This document shows, in pieces, positions 8,926 through 19,493 of a DNA stretch of 64,000 bases. Where the stretch lies: contig NZ_ALOU01000049.1 in assembly GCF_000292345.1 (NCBI RefSeq), positions 89,030 to 153,029 on the forward strand, in the 5' to 3' direction. The notes beneath the pieces were generated by a model. The model was not told where the DNA came from, made no database searches, and saw only the letters and a program-made list of their open reading frames with translations. How positions within the stretch are numbered: position 1 is the stretch's first letter; every line of letters begins with the position of its first letter. This DNA comes from Cupriavidus sp. BIS7 (GTDB lineage Bacteria; Pseudomonadota; Gammaproteobacteria; Burkholderiales; Burkholderiaceae). A program made the translations under genes and the position numbers.

Positions 8926-9161
8926 GACCGATTCTGCCCCGCAGTACCGAACGGGGCTCACCGCCCGGTGGGCAACACCTTCCGTTCATCCACAACTCCA
9001 GCGTTTCACGGCGTGCAACGCACCATTCGTCGCAGCGGTATTTCTCGTAGAAGTACCAGCCACTAACCTTCAGTCCGTGCTCGATCACCACACAGATGGT
9101 GCATACGGGCAGAAGTCAGCTGCGTCCATAAAAAGTTGTGAATCAGTTGAAGGAGTCCCAG

Positions 9162-9506
9162 ATGATCGCCAAACGTATCCTTGGCGGCGCGCTTGTTCTC
9201 GCCGCATTTGCCGCCGCCTCGGCCGCCATGGCCGCACCAGCCACATCCAAGAAGCTCGGCAAGTTTGACGTGTACGCGGATGCTGCGCGTACCGGAAAGT
9301 TCGACACGTACTCGGAAGGGTCGAAGATCGGCAGGTACGACTTCTATTCCGACGGGCAGCGTGGCAAGTTCGACAGCTATAGCGAAGGCATGCGCCAGGG
9401 CAAGTTTGATAGCTACAGCGAAGGCGCGCGCACGTTCAGCGGCGAGATCTCCGCTTCGTCGCTCGACAACTCCCGCAACGGCGACCTGTACGGCTATCGC
9501 GTCTGA
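9162..9506 (+). CDS. Secreted protein with GKFDSYSEG tandem repeats, function unknown
   Basis: 114 residues. It starts after AAGGAG with a standard signal peptide (MIAKRILGGALVLAAFAAASAAMA). The mature part is about five repeats of 11-13 residues on the pattern G-K/R-F/Y-D-x-Y-x-E/D-G (GKFDVYADAAR, GKFDTYSEGSK, GRYDFYSDGQ, GKFDSYSEGMRQ, GKFDSYSEGAR), then a short tail ending DLYGYRV. It is tyrosine- and acid-rich with no cysteine in the mature part. No family is recognised. Export to periplasm or outside is expected. It stands alone, bounded by hairpins. Confidence 0.82.
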   Translation: MIAKRILGGALVLAAFAAASAAMAAPATSKKLGKFDVYADAARTGKFDTYSEGSKIGRYDFYSDGQRGKFDSYSEGMRQGKFDSYSEGARTFSGEISASSLDNSRNGDLYGYRV

Positions 9507-9587
9507 AGTCTGAAGTATCGGAGCATCCGGTCCTGATGGATCGCGGCGGCCACTTCGCGTGGCCGCCTGCTCATAGGTTTCTCTCCC

Positions 9588-9637
9588 ACCTGCGCGACCG
9601 ACCTCCTCCTTCTCTCTCCGTCGCGCAGGTGATTTTT
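9588..9637 (+). terminator. Rho-independent terminator of the GKFD-repeat gene
   Basis: ACCTGCGCGAC at 9588-9598 pairs perfectly with GTCGCGCAGGT at 9620-9630, with a 21-base pyrimidine-rich loop, followed by GATTTTT. A second stem (9545-9553 with 9559-9567, loop TTCGC) precedes it. Confidence 0.75.
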
Positions 9638-9665
9638 CCCCCGCCTGCTGTCTTTCCCTGACTTA

Positions 9666-10559
9666 TCAAGGTTGCCGCGCGGCAAATGTGTCGCATTTGC
9701 GGACGTCGCCTGTCGTCAGTCCCTGACGCAGCCAACGCACGCGTTGTTCACTCGTACCGTGCGTAAAGGCCTCGGGCACCACGTAGCCCTGCGCCTGGCG
9801 TTGCAGGCGGTCGTCGCCGATCGCGGCGGCGGCCTTCAGGCCCTGCTCGATATCGCCTGGCTCCAGCAATTGCTGATTGAGGCGCTGCGCATTGGCAGCC
9901 CAGACACCCGCCAGGCAGTCCGCCTGCAGTTCCATGCGCACGGAAAGCTGGTTGGCCTGGGCTTCATTCATGCGGCGGCGCGCAGCATCGACCTTCCCCG
10001 ATACGCCGAGCAGGTTCTGCACGTGATGCCCGATCTCGTGCGCGATCACATACGCCTGCGCGAAATCGCCACCGGCGCCAAAACGCTGACGCAGTTCGTC
10101 GTAGAACGACAGGTCGATATAGACCTTCTGGTCACCGGGGCAATAGAACGGGCCCATCGCGGTCTGGCCAGTGCCGCAGGCAGTCTGCGTGGCGCCGGAG
10201 AACAGCACCAGCTTCGGCGGGTTGTAGCGCCGGTTCAGGTCCGTCTCGAAGATGTGTTCCCACGTGCGCTCGGTATTGCCAAGCACCTTGCGCGTGAATA
10301 CCGTCAACTGGTCATTTGCGGGCGGGCGATGTGCCTGGGGCTGCGGCGCCTGCTGCTGGTGGTTCTGGACCACGGACGCGCCCTGGAATATCACCGACGG
10401 GTCGATGCCGAAGAAATAGGACGCGGCCAGTGCGATGACGATCGTGCCGATGCCGATCGATTTGCCGCCAATGGGCAGACCGAATCCGCCGCCACCCCCG
10501 TAGCCATCGCCGCGGCGATCTTCTACGTTCTGGCTTTCGGCTTCGTCATCGAGACGCAT
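9666..10559 (-). CDS. YpfJ/KPN_02809-family neutral zinc metallopeptidase
   Basis: 297 residues. The N-terminus is charged and Gly-rich (RRGDGYGGGGGFG, 15-27). One membrane anchor follows at about 35-52. The extracytoplasmic domain has HEIGHH at 174-179, the zinc motif of this family. It also carries two cysteines (CGTG, YCPGD) typical of YpfJ proteins. E. coli YpfJ is 287 residues. The cellular substrate is unknown. The start MRLDDEAESQN at 10559 is chosen because family members begin M-R/K-W/L-x-x-x-x-S-x-N. It stands alone between repeat copy B and the GKFD gene. Confidence 0.88.
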   Translation of the reverse strand: MRLDDEAESQNVEDRRGDGYGGGGGFGLPIGGKSIGIGTIVIALAASYFFGIDPSVIFQGASVVQNHQQQAPQPQAHRPPANDQLTVFTRKVLGNTERTWEHIFETDLNRRYNPPKLVLFSGATQTACGTGQTAMGPFYCPGDQKVYIDLSFYDELRQRFGAGGDFAQAYVIAHEIGHHVQNLLGVSGKVDAARRRMNEAQANQLSVRMELQADCLAGVWAANAQRLNQQLLEPGDIEQGLKAAAAIGDDRLQRQAQGYVVPEAFTHGTSEQRVRWLRQGLTTGDVRKCDTFAARQP

Positions 10560-10650
10560 TGGGGGCTCCGTCGGGGGTTCTGATATGCCGATGGAGTATA
10601 GCAACGGCATCTGACGCCCAGTGGGACGGTGCGATTCTTGTCGGACGGTG

Positions 10651-10731
10651 GGGAGCAAACCGACAGGTCTTGAAATGCCCACGGTGTTCTCCCCTCTCCC
10701 GCGTGGCGGGAGAGGGGCTGGGGGAGAGGGC
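10651..10731. repeat. Palindromic intergenic repeat, copy B (one hairpin)
   Basis: Carries GGGAGCAAACCGACAG and GATGCCC-like spacer sequence as in copy A, then a hairpin of CCCCTCTCCCGC with GCGGGAGAGGGG, and the right end GGGGGAGAGGG. The left hairpin of copy A is missing. It lies 9 bases beyond the pyk stop codon, so pyk mRNA would end in or near it. Confidence 0.85.
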
Positions 10732-10739
10732 TCAGTGCC

Positions 10740-12206
10740 TCAAACTGCCTCGGAAACCGGCACCTTGCCGATGTCGAGCCCGGCTACCTCCGTACCCACT
10801 TCAGCAACGCGCAGCAGGTTGGTCGTGCCACCCTGGCCAAACGGCATGCCGGCCGCGATCGTGATCTGGTCGCCCGGTGCGGCGTAGCCTTCCACCAGTG
10901 CGGCACGTGCGGCCGCCTCCACCATCTCGTCGACGCTCTGCACATCGGGGCTCACCGTCGAATGCACGCCCCAGGTGATGGCCAGGCGACGCGCGATGTC
11001 GAGGTTCGGCGTGATGCTGACGATCGGTGCGCACGGACGCTCGCGTGCCGCGCGCAGCGCGGTGGCGCCCGACGACGTGTACGTCACAGTAGCCTTGGCG
11101 CCGATGATGTGCGTGACCTCGCGCAGCGCGGCGCAGATGGCGTCCTGGCGCGTGGAGAGCGGCGCCTCGTGCTGGGCGTCGATCATGTTGCGATAGAGCG
11201 GGTCGCGTTCCACCTCGGTGATGATGCGATCCATGATCGACACGGCCGGCACCGGATGGCGGCCGTTTGCAGATTCGGCGGACAGCATCACTGCATCGGC
11301 ACCGTCGTAGATGGCGCTGGCCACGTCCGAGGCCTCGGCGCGCGTCGGCACCGGAGAGTCGATCATCGACTCCAGCATCTGCGTGGCAATCACGATCGGG
11401 CGGCCAAGCTCGCGGCAGATGCGCAGGATGCGTTTCTGCACGCCGGGCACGCGCTCGGGCGGCAGTTCCACGCCGAGATCGCCGCGCGCCACCATCACCG
11501 CATCCGATACCCGCACGATCTCTTCGAGCTGCTGCAGCGCGGCCGGCTTCTCGATCTTCGACAGCACGCCGGCACGCGTGCCGATGATTTCGCGCGCCTC
11601 AAGGATGTCGGACGGGCGCTGCACGAACGACAACGCGATCCAGTCGGCGCCAAGTTCGAGTGCGAAGGCCAGGTCGCGGCGGTCCTTCTCCGTCAGCGCG
11701 GGGATAGGGATCACCGCATCGGGCACGTTCACGCCCTTGCGGTCGGACAGCGTGCCGTTGTTGGCCACGCGCGTGATGATGCTGCCGCTGGACACGGCCT
11801 CGATGTTCAGGCGCACCTTGCCATCGTCGATCAGCAGCGACTGGCCTGCGTTGGCGGCCTTGAACAGCTCGGGGTGGGGCAGGTAGACGCGCGTTGCATC
11901 GCCGGGAGTCGGGTCGCTGTCGAGCACGAACTTGTCACCGGTGCTGACCGCCACCTTGCCGGCCGCGAACGTGCCGATGCGCAGCTTCGGGCCTTGCAGG
12001 TCGGCCAGGATCGCGATCGGGCGGCCGGTTTCCTCTTCGACCTGACGCACGGCGTCATAGCGCGCGCGATGGTCTTCGTGCGTGCCGTGGCTGAAGTTCA
12101 GCCGGAATACGTCGGCACCGGCTTCGAACAACTGGCGGATGACCGCGATGTCCGTGCTGGCCGGGCCGAGTGTGGCCACGATCTTGGCTTTGCGCTGGCG
12201 TCTCAT
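10740..12206 (-). CDS. pyk: Pyruvate kinase, last gene of the glyoxylate/glycerate operon
   Basis: 488 residues starting MRRQRKAKIVATLGPAS, the standard pyruvate kinase N-terminus. It shows the family segments LNFSHGTHEDH, ILADLQGPKLRIG, MVARGDLGVELP (active-site region) and ATQMLESM. It converts phosphoenolpyruvate and ADP to pyruvate and ATP. It is the fifth gene after gcl, hyi, glxR and ttuD, 32 bases from ttuD. Its product completes the route from glyoxylate through 2-phosphoglycerate and PEP. The start at 12206 has GAGGAGACAATC just upstream. Confidence 0.96.
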   Translation of the reverse strand: MRRQRKAKIVATLGPASTDIAVIRQLFEAGADVFRLNFSHGTHEDHRARYDAVRQVEEETGRPIAILADLQGPKLRIGTFAAGKVAVSTGDKFVLDSDPTPGDATRVYLPHPELFKAANAGQSLLIDDGKVRLNIEAVSSGSIITRVANNGTLSDRKGVNVPDAVIPIPALTEKDRRDLAFALELGADWIALSFVQRPSDILEAREIIGTRAGVLSKIEKPAALQQLEEIVRVSDAVMVARGDLGVELPPERVPGVQKRILRICRELGRPIVIATQMLESMIDSPVPTRAEASDVASAIYDGADAVMLSAESANGRHPVPAVSIMDRIITEVERDPLYRNMIDAQHEAPLSTRQDAICAALREVTHIIGAKATVTYTSSGATALRAARERPCAPIVSITPNLDIARRLAITWGVHSTVSPDVQSVDEMVEAAARAALVEGYAAPGDQITIAAGMPFGQGGTTNLLRVAEVGTEVAGLDIGKVPVSEAV

Positions 12207-12238
12207 GATTGTCTCCTCTCTTCCTTGCAGGGCGCGTT

Positions 12239-13570
12239 TCAGATGATCAGGATCGCGCGGAAATCGTTCACGTTGGTGCGGGTCGGGCCGGTGACGATCA
12301 GGTCGTCGATGCCGGCGAAGAAGCCGTACCCGTCGTTGTTCTCCAGGTGCGCGCGTGCGGACAGCCCGCGTGCCGCGGCGCGCGTCAGCGTGTCGGGGTC
12401 CAGCAGCGCACCGGCGTTGTCCTCGGAACCGTCGATGCCGTCCGTGTCGCACGCAATCGCATGCACGCCGGGCAGGCCGTCGAGCGACACCGCGAGCGAA
12501 AGCAGGAACTCCGCATTGCGGCCGCCACGACCGTTGCCGCGCACAGTGACGGTCGTCTCGCCGCCGGACAGGATCACGCAAGGCTTCTGGAATGGCTGGC
12601 CATGGGCGACGATCTGGCGCGCGATGGCAGCGTGGACTTCGGCCACGTCGCGCGCTTCGCCTTCGATGCTGTCGGACAGGATGTGCGCGGTGAGACCGAG
12701 TTCGCGTGCACGCGCGGCGGCAGCTTCGAGCGATTGCTGCGCGCTGGCCAGCGTCACGCTGCGATGGCCTTCGAAGCGCGCATCGCCGGGCTTGGGCGTT
12801 TCGCCCGCGCCGCTCTCCAGATGCGCGCGCACGTTGGCGGGCACATCGATGTTGTACTTGGCGATGACCGCGAGCGCGTCGGCGCAGGTGGTCTCGTCGG
12901 GCAATGTCGGACCACTTGCGATCAGCGTCGGATCATCGCCGGGAATATCGGAAATCAGCAGCGTTTCCACGCGCGCCGGGGCGCAAGCCAGGGCCAGGCG
13001 TCCACCCTTGAGCGCGGAAAGGTGCTTGCGCACGCAGTTCATCTCGCCGATGTTCGCGCCACTGCGCAGCAGCGCCTTGTTCACGGCCTGCTTGTCGGCC
13101 AGCGTGATGCCGGGTGCCGGTGCGGCAAGCAGCGCAGATCCGCCACCGGAGATCAGGCACAGCACGAGGTCGTCGGCGGTCAGGCCCTGCACGAGTTCTA
13201 CCATGCGTTGCGCGGCCTGCTGGCCTGCTGCGTCCGGCACGGGGTGCGCGGCTTCGACAACTTCGATGCGATGGCACTCGGCACCGTGGCCATAACGCGT
13301 GACCACCAGACCGGACAGCTCGCCCTGCCAGTGCAACTCCACTGCCTGCGCCATCGCGGCAGCGGCCTTGCCCGCGCCGATGACGACGGTGCGCCCTTTC
13401 GGCGGCGACGGCAGATGCGGCGGCAGGCAGTGCGTCGCGCTCACGGCCGAGACGGCCGTATCGAACAGGTCGCGCAGCAGTGCACGGGCCTGAACGGGGT
13501 TGCGATAGTCGGGCGTGCCGGCCTGTCGCTGCGGCGACAGCAGGGCGGCGGTGGCGTCGGTGGCAAACAT
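12239..13570 (-). CDS. ttuD: Glycerate 2-kinase / hydroxypyruvate reductase-annotated TtuD
   Basis: 443 residues of the DUF4147-MOFRL family. The N-terminal half has VIGAGKAAAAMA and the CLISGGGSALL loop. The C-terminal MOFRL part has ILSGGETTVTVRGNGRGGRN and ACDTDGIDGSEDNAGA. Members were first named hydroxypyruvate reductase (TtuD), but several are shown to be ATP-dependent glycerate 2-kinases (GckA). In this operon, after glxR has made glycerate and before pyk, the kinase role fits best. The start MFATDATAALL is at 13570. Confidence 0.92.
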   Translation of the reverse strand: MFATDATAALLSPQRQAGTPDYRNPVQARALLRDLFDTAVSAVSATHCLPPHLPSPPKGRTVVIGAGKAAAAMAQAVELHWQGELSGLVVTRYGHGAECHRIEVVEAAHPVPDAAGQQAAQRMVELVQGLTADDLVLCLISGGGSALLAAPAPGITLADKQAVNKALLRSGANIGEMNCVRKHLSALKGGRLALACAPARVETLLISDIPGDDPTLIASGPTLPDETTCADALAVIAKYNIDVPANVRAHLESGAGETPKPGDARFEGHRSVTLASAQQSLEAAAARARELGLTAHILSDSIEGEARDVAEVHAAIARQIVAHGQPFQKPCVILSGGETTVTVRGNGRGGRNAEFLLSLAVSLDGLPGVHAIACDTDGIDGSEDNAGALLDPDTLTRAAARGLSARAHLENNDGYGFFAGIDDLIVTGPTRTNVNDFRAILII

Positions 13571-13646
13571 GTGAGTCCTGAAATAAAACGCAAGCGAAAG
13601 CAAATGCAGCCGCCCCGAAAAGCGGCGCGGGCGGCTGCGGGCGGGC

Positions 13647-14570
13647 TTACTTCGTGCCCTTGGCGATCTCGTGGTTCGACATGATCTCGATCGCGCGGCA
13701 CAGTGCCGAGTGGTCAAGCTTGCCGAAGCCGTTGGCCGCGCACGCGTTGAACAGTTCCTGCGCGGTCGACGTGTTCGGCAGCGACACGCCCAGCGCCTTC
13801 GCGCCCTGCAGTGCCAGGTTCAGGTCCTTCTGGTGCAGTTCGATGCGGAAGCCCGGATCGAAGGTGCGCTTGACCATGCGTTCGCCATGCACTTCCAGAA
13901 TGCGCGATGCAGCGAAGCCGCCCATCAGCGCCTGACGCACCTTTGCCGGATCGGCGCCAGCCTTCGACGCGAACAGCAGCGCTTCGGACACGGCCTGGAT
14001 GTTCAGTGCCACGATGATCTGGTTGGCCACCTTGGTGGTCTGGCCGTCGCCGTTGCCGCCCACCAGCGTGATGTTCTTGCCCATCAGTTCGAACAGCGGC
14101 TTGACTTGATCGAACGCCTCCGAGGGGCCGCCGACCATGATCGTCAGCGATGCTGCCTTGGCGCCCACCTCACCGCCCGACACCGGCGCGTCCAGGTACG
14201 AGGCGCCCAGCTTGTTGATGCGCGCGGCGAAGTCCTTGGTGGCGATCGGCGAGATCGAGCTCATGTCCACGACGATCTTGCCGTAGGAGGCGTCCTTGCC
14301 AGCGGCCTTGAACGCGGCGGCAACACCCTTCTCGGCGAACAGCACGGCTTCCACGTGCGGGGTGTCCGGCACCATCACGATCACGATGTCGGCACGCTTG
14401 GCCACTTCCTCGGCGCTGGTGCAGACCGTCACGCCGGCATCGACGAGAAACTGCGGCGCAGGGTTCACGTCATGCACGAACAGCGTGTGTCCGGCCGCGC
14501 GCAGGTGTCCCGCCATCGGGGCGCCCATGATGCCCAGGCCGATGAAGCCGACGTTGCGTTGGTTTGCCAT
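13647..14570 (-). CDS. glxR: Tartronate semialdehyde reductase (2-hydroxy-3-oxopropionate reductase)
   Basis: 307 residues of the beta-hydroxyacid dehydrogenase family. The Rossmann motif GLGIMG is at 11-16. The substrate loop DAPVSGGEVGA and the catalytic-lysine helix NQIIVALNIQAVSEAL follow in order. It reduces the gcl product tartronate semialdehyde to D-glycerate with NAD(P)H. It lies between hyi and ttuD. Repeat copy C fills the gap to hyi. Confidence 0.95.
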   Translation of the reverse strand: MANQRNVGFIGLGIMGAPMAGHLRAAGHTLFVHDVNPAPQFLVDAGVTVCTSAEEVAKRADIVIVMVPDTPHVEAVLFAEKGVAAAFKAAGKDASYGKIVVDMSSISPIATKDFAARINKLGASYLDAPVSGGEVGAKAASLTIMVGGPSEAFDQVKPLFELMGKNITLVGGNGDGQTTKVANQIIVALNIQAVSEALLFASKAGADPAKVRQALMGGFAASRILEVHGERMVKRTFDPGFRIELHQKDLNLALQGAKALGVSLPNTSTAQELFNACAANGFGKLDHSALCRAIEIMSNHEIAKGTK

Positions 14571-14610
14571 GTTGATGTCTCCAGTAAGGTAGAAAAATTC
14601 TGTGGGTTCT

Positions 14611-14736
14611 GCTCCCCTCTCCCGCAGCGCGGGAGAGGGGTTGGGGGAGAGGGCGCAGCGCTTGGAACACCGAGGTCACTTCGTAGAGCCTCGTTGCCCT
14701 CTCCCCCCGCCCTCTCCCGCCTTGCGGGAGAGGGAG
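14611..14736. repeat. Palindromic intergenic repeat, copy C (two hairpins) inside the gcl operon
   Basis: First hairpin CTCCCCTCTCCCGC with its GCGGGAGAGGGG partner at 14611-14640. Second hairpin CCCTCTCCCGC with GCGGGAGAGGG at about 14710-14735. The spacer differs from copies A and B. It lies in the hyi-glxR gap, so it is transcribed within the operon and could act as an RNA-processing or decay boundary. Confidence 0.85.
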
Positions 14737-14753
14737 CCAAAACAAGCCGTGCC

Positions 14754-15533
14754 TCAGACGCCGTGCGCCGCGCGCCAGCCCAGGCCGGCTTCGGTAGTCG
14801 TCTTCGGCTTGTACTCGCAGCCGATCCAGCCCTGGTAGCCGATCTCGTCGAGGAAGCCAAACAGGTACTGGTAGTTGATCTCGCCGGTGCCGGGCTCGTT
14901 GCGGCCGGGGTTGTCGGCAAGCTGCACGTGCTTGATCTTCGGCAGGTTGGCGCGGATCGTATTGGCGATCTCGCCTTCCATGCGCTGCATGTGATAGATG
15001 TCGTACTGCACGTAGAGGTTGGGCGCGTTGACCTGACCGATCAGGTCGATGGCCTGCTGCGTGCGCGACAGGAAGAAGCCAGGGATGTCGAACGTGTTGA
15101 TCGGCTCGACCAGCAGATCGATATGTTCCTGCGCCAGTGCATTGGCCGCGAAGCGCAGGTTCTCCACCAGCGTCTCGTTGGCCTGCTCGCGCTTTACGTT
15201 CTGCGGCAGGATGCCAACCAGGCAGTTGAGCTGGCGCACGCCAAGCACCTTCGCGTACTTGATCGCTTCGCCCACGCCGTCCTGGAATTCGCCAACGCGG
15301 TCCGGATGGCACGCGATGCCGCGCTCGCCCGCTTCCCACTTGCCGGCAGGCAGGTTGTGCAGCACCAGGTCGAGCTGGAAGCGGTTCAGGCGATCGGCAA
15401 TCTGGTCGGCATGGAACGCGTACGGGAACAGGAACTCCACGCCACGGAATCCGGCGCGGGCGGCGGCCTCGAAGCGGTCCAGGAAGCCGACTTCGTTAAA
15501 CAGCATCGTCAGGTTGGCTGCGAGCTTTGGCAT
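14754..15533 (-). CDS. hyi: Hydroxypyruvate isomerase
   Basis: 259 residues of the AP-endonuclease-2/xylose-isomerase-like TIM-barrel family. It begins MPKLAANLTMLFNEVGFLDR. It has the Hyi segments LLVEPINTFDIPGFFL, YDIYHMQRMEGE and GYQGWIGCEY, which carry the acidic and histidine metal ligands. It interconverts hydroxypyruvate and tartronate semialdehyde. It is the second gene of the operon, separated from gcl by a terminator-like hairpin. E. coli Hyi is 258 residues. Confidence 0.95.
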   Translation of the reverse strand: MPKLAANLTMLFNEVGFLDRFEAAARAGFRGVEFLFPYAFHADQIADRLNRFQLDLVLHNLPAGKWEAGERGIACHPDRVGEFQDGVGEAIKYAKVLGVRQLNCLVGILPQNVKREQANETLVENLRFAANALAQEHIDLLVEPINTFDIPGFFLSRTQQAIDLIGQVNAPNLYVQYDIYHMQRMEGEIANTIRANLPKIKHVQLADNPGRNEPGTGEINYQYLFGFLDEIGYQGWIGCEYKPKTTTEAGLGWRAAHGV

Positions 15534-15555
15534 TGTTTGTCTCTCTCGGTGTCTG

Positions 15556-15601
15556 GGAAAAACCCGCCACGCCCGCCCCGGTGGAGCGGGGCAGGGTGGC
15601 G
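15556..15601 (-). terminator. Intra-operon terminator/attenuator between gcl and hyi
   Basis: On the minus strand a long GC stem (left arm 15601-15587, right arm 15579-15565, loop near GGTGGA) is followed by GGGTTTTTCCC. This has the form of a rho-independent terminator, although hyi, glxR, ttuD and pyk continue on the same strand. Partial termination would give more gcl than downstream mRNA. Confidence 0.6.
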
Positions 15602-15631
15602 TACTACGGGGAAACGGTGCTTGATCGTTGC

Positions 15632-17416
<1,785 letters not shown>

Positions 17417-17701
17417 GTCTGTCTCCAATACGATTCAAAACAATGGGTGGGATTTGTTCTGGATCCGATGCTATGCCTGCACCGCCTGTGGATAAACAGA
17501 AGCGCGATCAGTTGATTCGATACCTGTGGTTAGTAATGTTGCAGCATGTACCGATCCGATGTGACCGTGGCAGTACGCATTCACCGGTGCTCCCGGGCTC
17601 CCCCACGGCGTGGGGTCTGACGCGATTTACTGCGTTCCGGTCTATCGGCGGCGCGGTCCTCGGTCCAAAATAACGGGTTTCGAATCGCCCTCTGCCTTGC
17701 C
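17417..17701. promoter_or_regulatory. Divergent promoter region between gcl and a membrane-protein gene
   Basis: 285 bases without a gene. It must hold the gcl promoter (leftward) and that of the 17702 gene (rightward). It contains one perfect DnaA box, TTATCCACA on the minus strand at 17495-17487. No convincing -35/-10 pair or LysR T-N11-A site could be fixed by eye. Confidence 0.5.
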
Positions 17702-18379
17702 ATGTACTCGCGGCTGCCAACCACCTACGAACTGATTGAAGCGCTACAGACGGCACCGGCTGCTAACGCTGAGAGCCGGGTTGCCAAGGGGCTGTGGACT
17801 GGATTCGTCCTGGCGCTGCTTCCCACGCTGGCCGGCGGCGGGGCGCTGCTGTGGTGGCACCGTGTGCTGGCGCAGACACCTCCCACGTGGCTGCCACAGG
17901 CCTTCCACGTGTTGCTGGCCGTCAGTGGCGTGCTCTATGTCGCCGCGTGGTTCGCGCGCCTGCTGCGCGGCCGTGCTGCGCTGCAACATCCGCTGCGCTG
18001 GCTGTCACATCGGCTGGACGCGGAATCCGAGGCCGAGAATGCTCTGCTACTGCGTCTGGGGCGGATTCCGGCGCTCCAGCTACGGGCCCGCCAGCGCCGC
18101 GTGGCACTTCAGGCGCGCCTTTGGGAGGGCTGCGCACGCACCATGGCACTGGTGCTGGCCATCGGTCCCGCCGCCGTGATCCTGGCCGACGGGCTCGCTG
18201 TGATGGCGCCCGGCAGCGGCCCCGCGCTGGTGGCCATCTACGGCGCGGTGCTGGTGGCCGGTTGCGCGCTGGCGCTGTTCGCCCAGTTGCAATGCAGTTC
18301 GCCGCTGCGCCGGCTGGCGCATGTGCTTGGCGAGGCCGCGGAGATCAGCGAAGCCCTGGGCCGCCAGCGCCAGACCTGA
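17702..18379 (+). CDS. Membrane protein of unknown function
   Basis: 225 residues with four predicted membrane spans: about 29-50 and 65-85 as one pair, 145-165 and 172-195 as another, separated by an Arg-rich cytoplasmic-looking stretch (RHLDAE...RARQRR). It has no recognised domain. It lies between the divergent gcl operon and the LysR gene, 115 bases before the latter. A helper or transport link to glyoxylate use is possible by position only. Confidence 0.65.
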   Translation: MYSRLPTTYELIEALQTAPAANAESRVAKGLWTGFVLALLPTLAGGGALLWWHRVLAQTPPTWLPQAFHVLLAVSGVLYVAAWFARLLRGRAALQHPLRWLSHRLDAESEAENALLLRLGRIPALQLRARQRRVALQARLWEGCARTMALVLAIGPAAVILADGLAVMAPGSGPALVAIYGAVLVAGCALALFAQLQCSSPLRRLAHVLGEAAEISEALGRQRQT

Positions 18380-18494
18380 GGGGGGTTGAAGGGCACCGGG
18401 TGGGCGCCGGATGGGCGTCATTGCCGCGCGGGGATGCGCAGCAAGGCTCTGATGCCTCACAATGTGCCGGCAGGAGACATTTGGCTTAGCTGGC

Positions 18495-19406
18495 ATGGAC
18501 AAACTCAAACAAATCGAAGCATTCATCGCCGTGGTGGAACACGGCAGCATGGCCGCGGCTGCGCTGACGCAGAACGTCACGCCGGTCATGATCGGCCGCC
18601 GCATCAACGCGCTGGAGGCGCGCATCGGCGTCAAGCTGCTGCACCGTTCCACGCGCCGCATCGTGGTGACGGAGCAGGGCGCGGCGTTCATGGAGCAGTG
18701 CAAGAAGGCGCTGGCCGACCTCGACCGCGCCGAGATGCTGATCGCCGAAGGCAAGCACAAGGCCACCGGCCACCTGATCGTGTCGGCACCGGCCGCGTTT
18801 GGACGCAAGCACGTTGCGCCGCATGCGCCGGCGTTCCTGGCCGCCAATCCCGAGGTACAGATCTCGTTCAACCTGACCGACCGCGTGGTGGACCTGGTGC
18901 GCGAGGGGTACGACCTCGGCATCCGCATCGGCGGTGCGATCGATCCGAACTTCGTGGCAATCAAGCTGGCAACCAACAAGCGCGTGGTGTGCGGCACGCC
19001 CGCTTACTTCGCGAAGTACGGCGTGCCACATACGCTGGAAGACCTGGAAAAGCACAACTGCCTCGCATTCAACCTTCAGGGCGGGCAGCAGCGCGGCTGG
19101 TACTTCCAGCAGAACGGCAAGACCGTGACGGTGCGCGTCAACGGCAACCTCGACTGCAATGACGGGGAACTGCTGCACCGCTGGACCGGCGAGAGTCTGG
19201 GGCTGGGCTGGCGCTCGACCTGGGAAATCCTGCCGCAGCTGGAAAGCGGAGAGCTGATTACGGTGCTGGACGAATACGCGCTGCCCGACTACGACATCCT
19301 CGCGGTGTACCCGCAGCAGCGGCCAGTACCGGCCAAGATCCGCTTCTTCATCGAACACCTGAAGCAGGCATTCGCAAAGCCGGGGTATTGGAGTAGCAGG
19401 GTTTGA
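18495..19406 (+). CDS. LysR-family regulator, likely of the gcl operon
   Basis: 303 residues. The N-terminal LysR helix-turn-helix runs MDKLKQIEAFIAVVEHGSMAAAALTQ over residues 1-60 and the effector domain over about 90-295. The TPVMIGRRINALE recognition helix is typical of LysR proteins next to gcl in Burkholderiaceae. Likely activator of gcl-hyi-glxR-ttuD-pyk in response to a C2/C3 acid (inferred from context). The start is less sure: GGAGA lies 17 bases before 18495, and an in-frame ATG exists at 18462. Confidence 0.88.
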   Translation: MDKLKQIEAFIAVVEHGSMAAAALTQNVTPVMIGRRINALEARIGVKLLHRSTRRIVVTEQGAAFMEQCKKALADLDRAEMLIAEGKHKATGHLIVSAPAAFGRKHVAPHAPAFLAANPEVQISFNLTDRVVDLVREGYDLGIRIGGAIDPNFVAIKLATNKRVVCGTPAYFAKYGVPHTLEDLEKHNCLAFNLQGGQQRGWYFQQNGKTVTVRVNGNLDCNDGELLHRWTGESLGLGWRSTWEILPQLESGELITVLDEYALPDYDILAVYPQQRPVPAKIRFFIEHLKQAFAKPGYWSSRV

Positions 19407-19458
19407 GATGTCTCTCCCGCCGTGCGGTAGAAGGGAGGGGAGAAAAGCAATATCTACA

Positions 19459-19493
19459 AAAGAAAAAGCCCGCAGCCATTGCGGTCTGCGGGC
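19459..19493 (-). terminator. Rho-independent terminator of the pspA-yqiJ-yqiK operon
   Basis: On the minus strand GCCCGCAG (19493-19486) pairs with CTGCGGGC (19475-19468), followed by TTTTTCTTTT. It lies about 175 bases beyond the flotillin stop. The 19494-19669 stretch between them shows no gene. Confidence 0.8.

Noticed and set aside
9270..9440. Repeats in the 9.3-kb gene considered as a CRISPR-like array
   Set aside because: They are in-frame protein repeats of 33-39 bases without spacers, inside a gene with signal peptide and ribosome site.
10962..13295. A 777-codon open frame on the plus strand over pyk and ttuD
   Set aside because: It is antisense to two clear operon genes, has low-complexity Arg/His/Gly composition and no family motif. 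Long antisense frames are usual in high-GC DNA.
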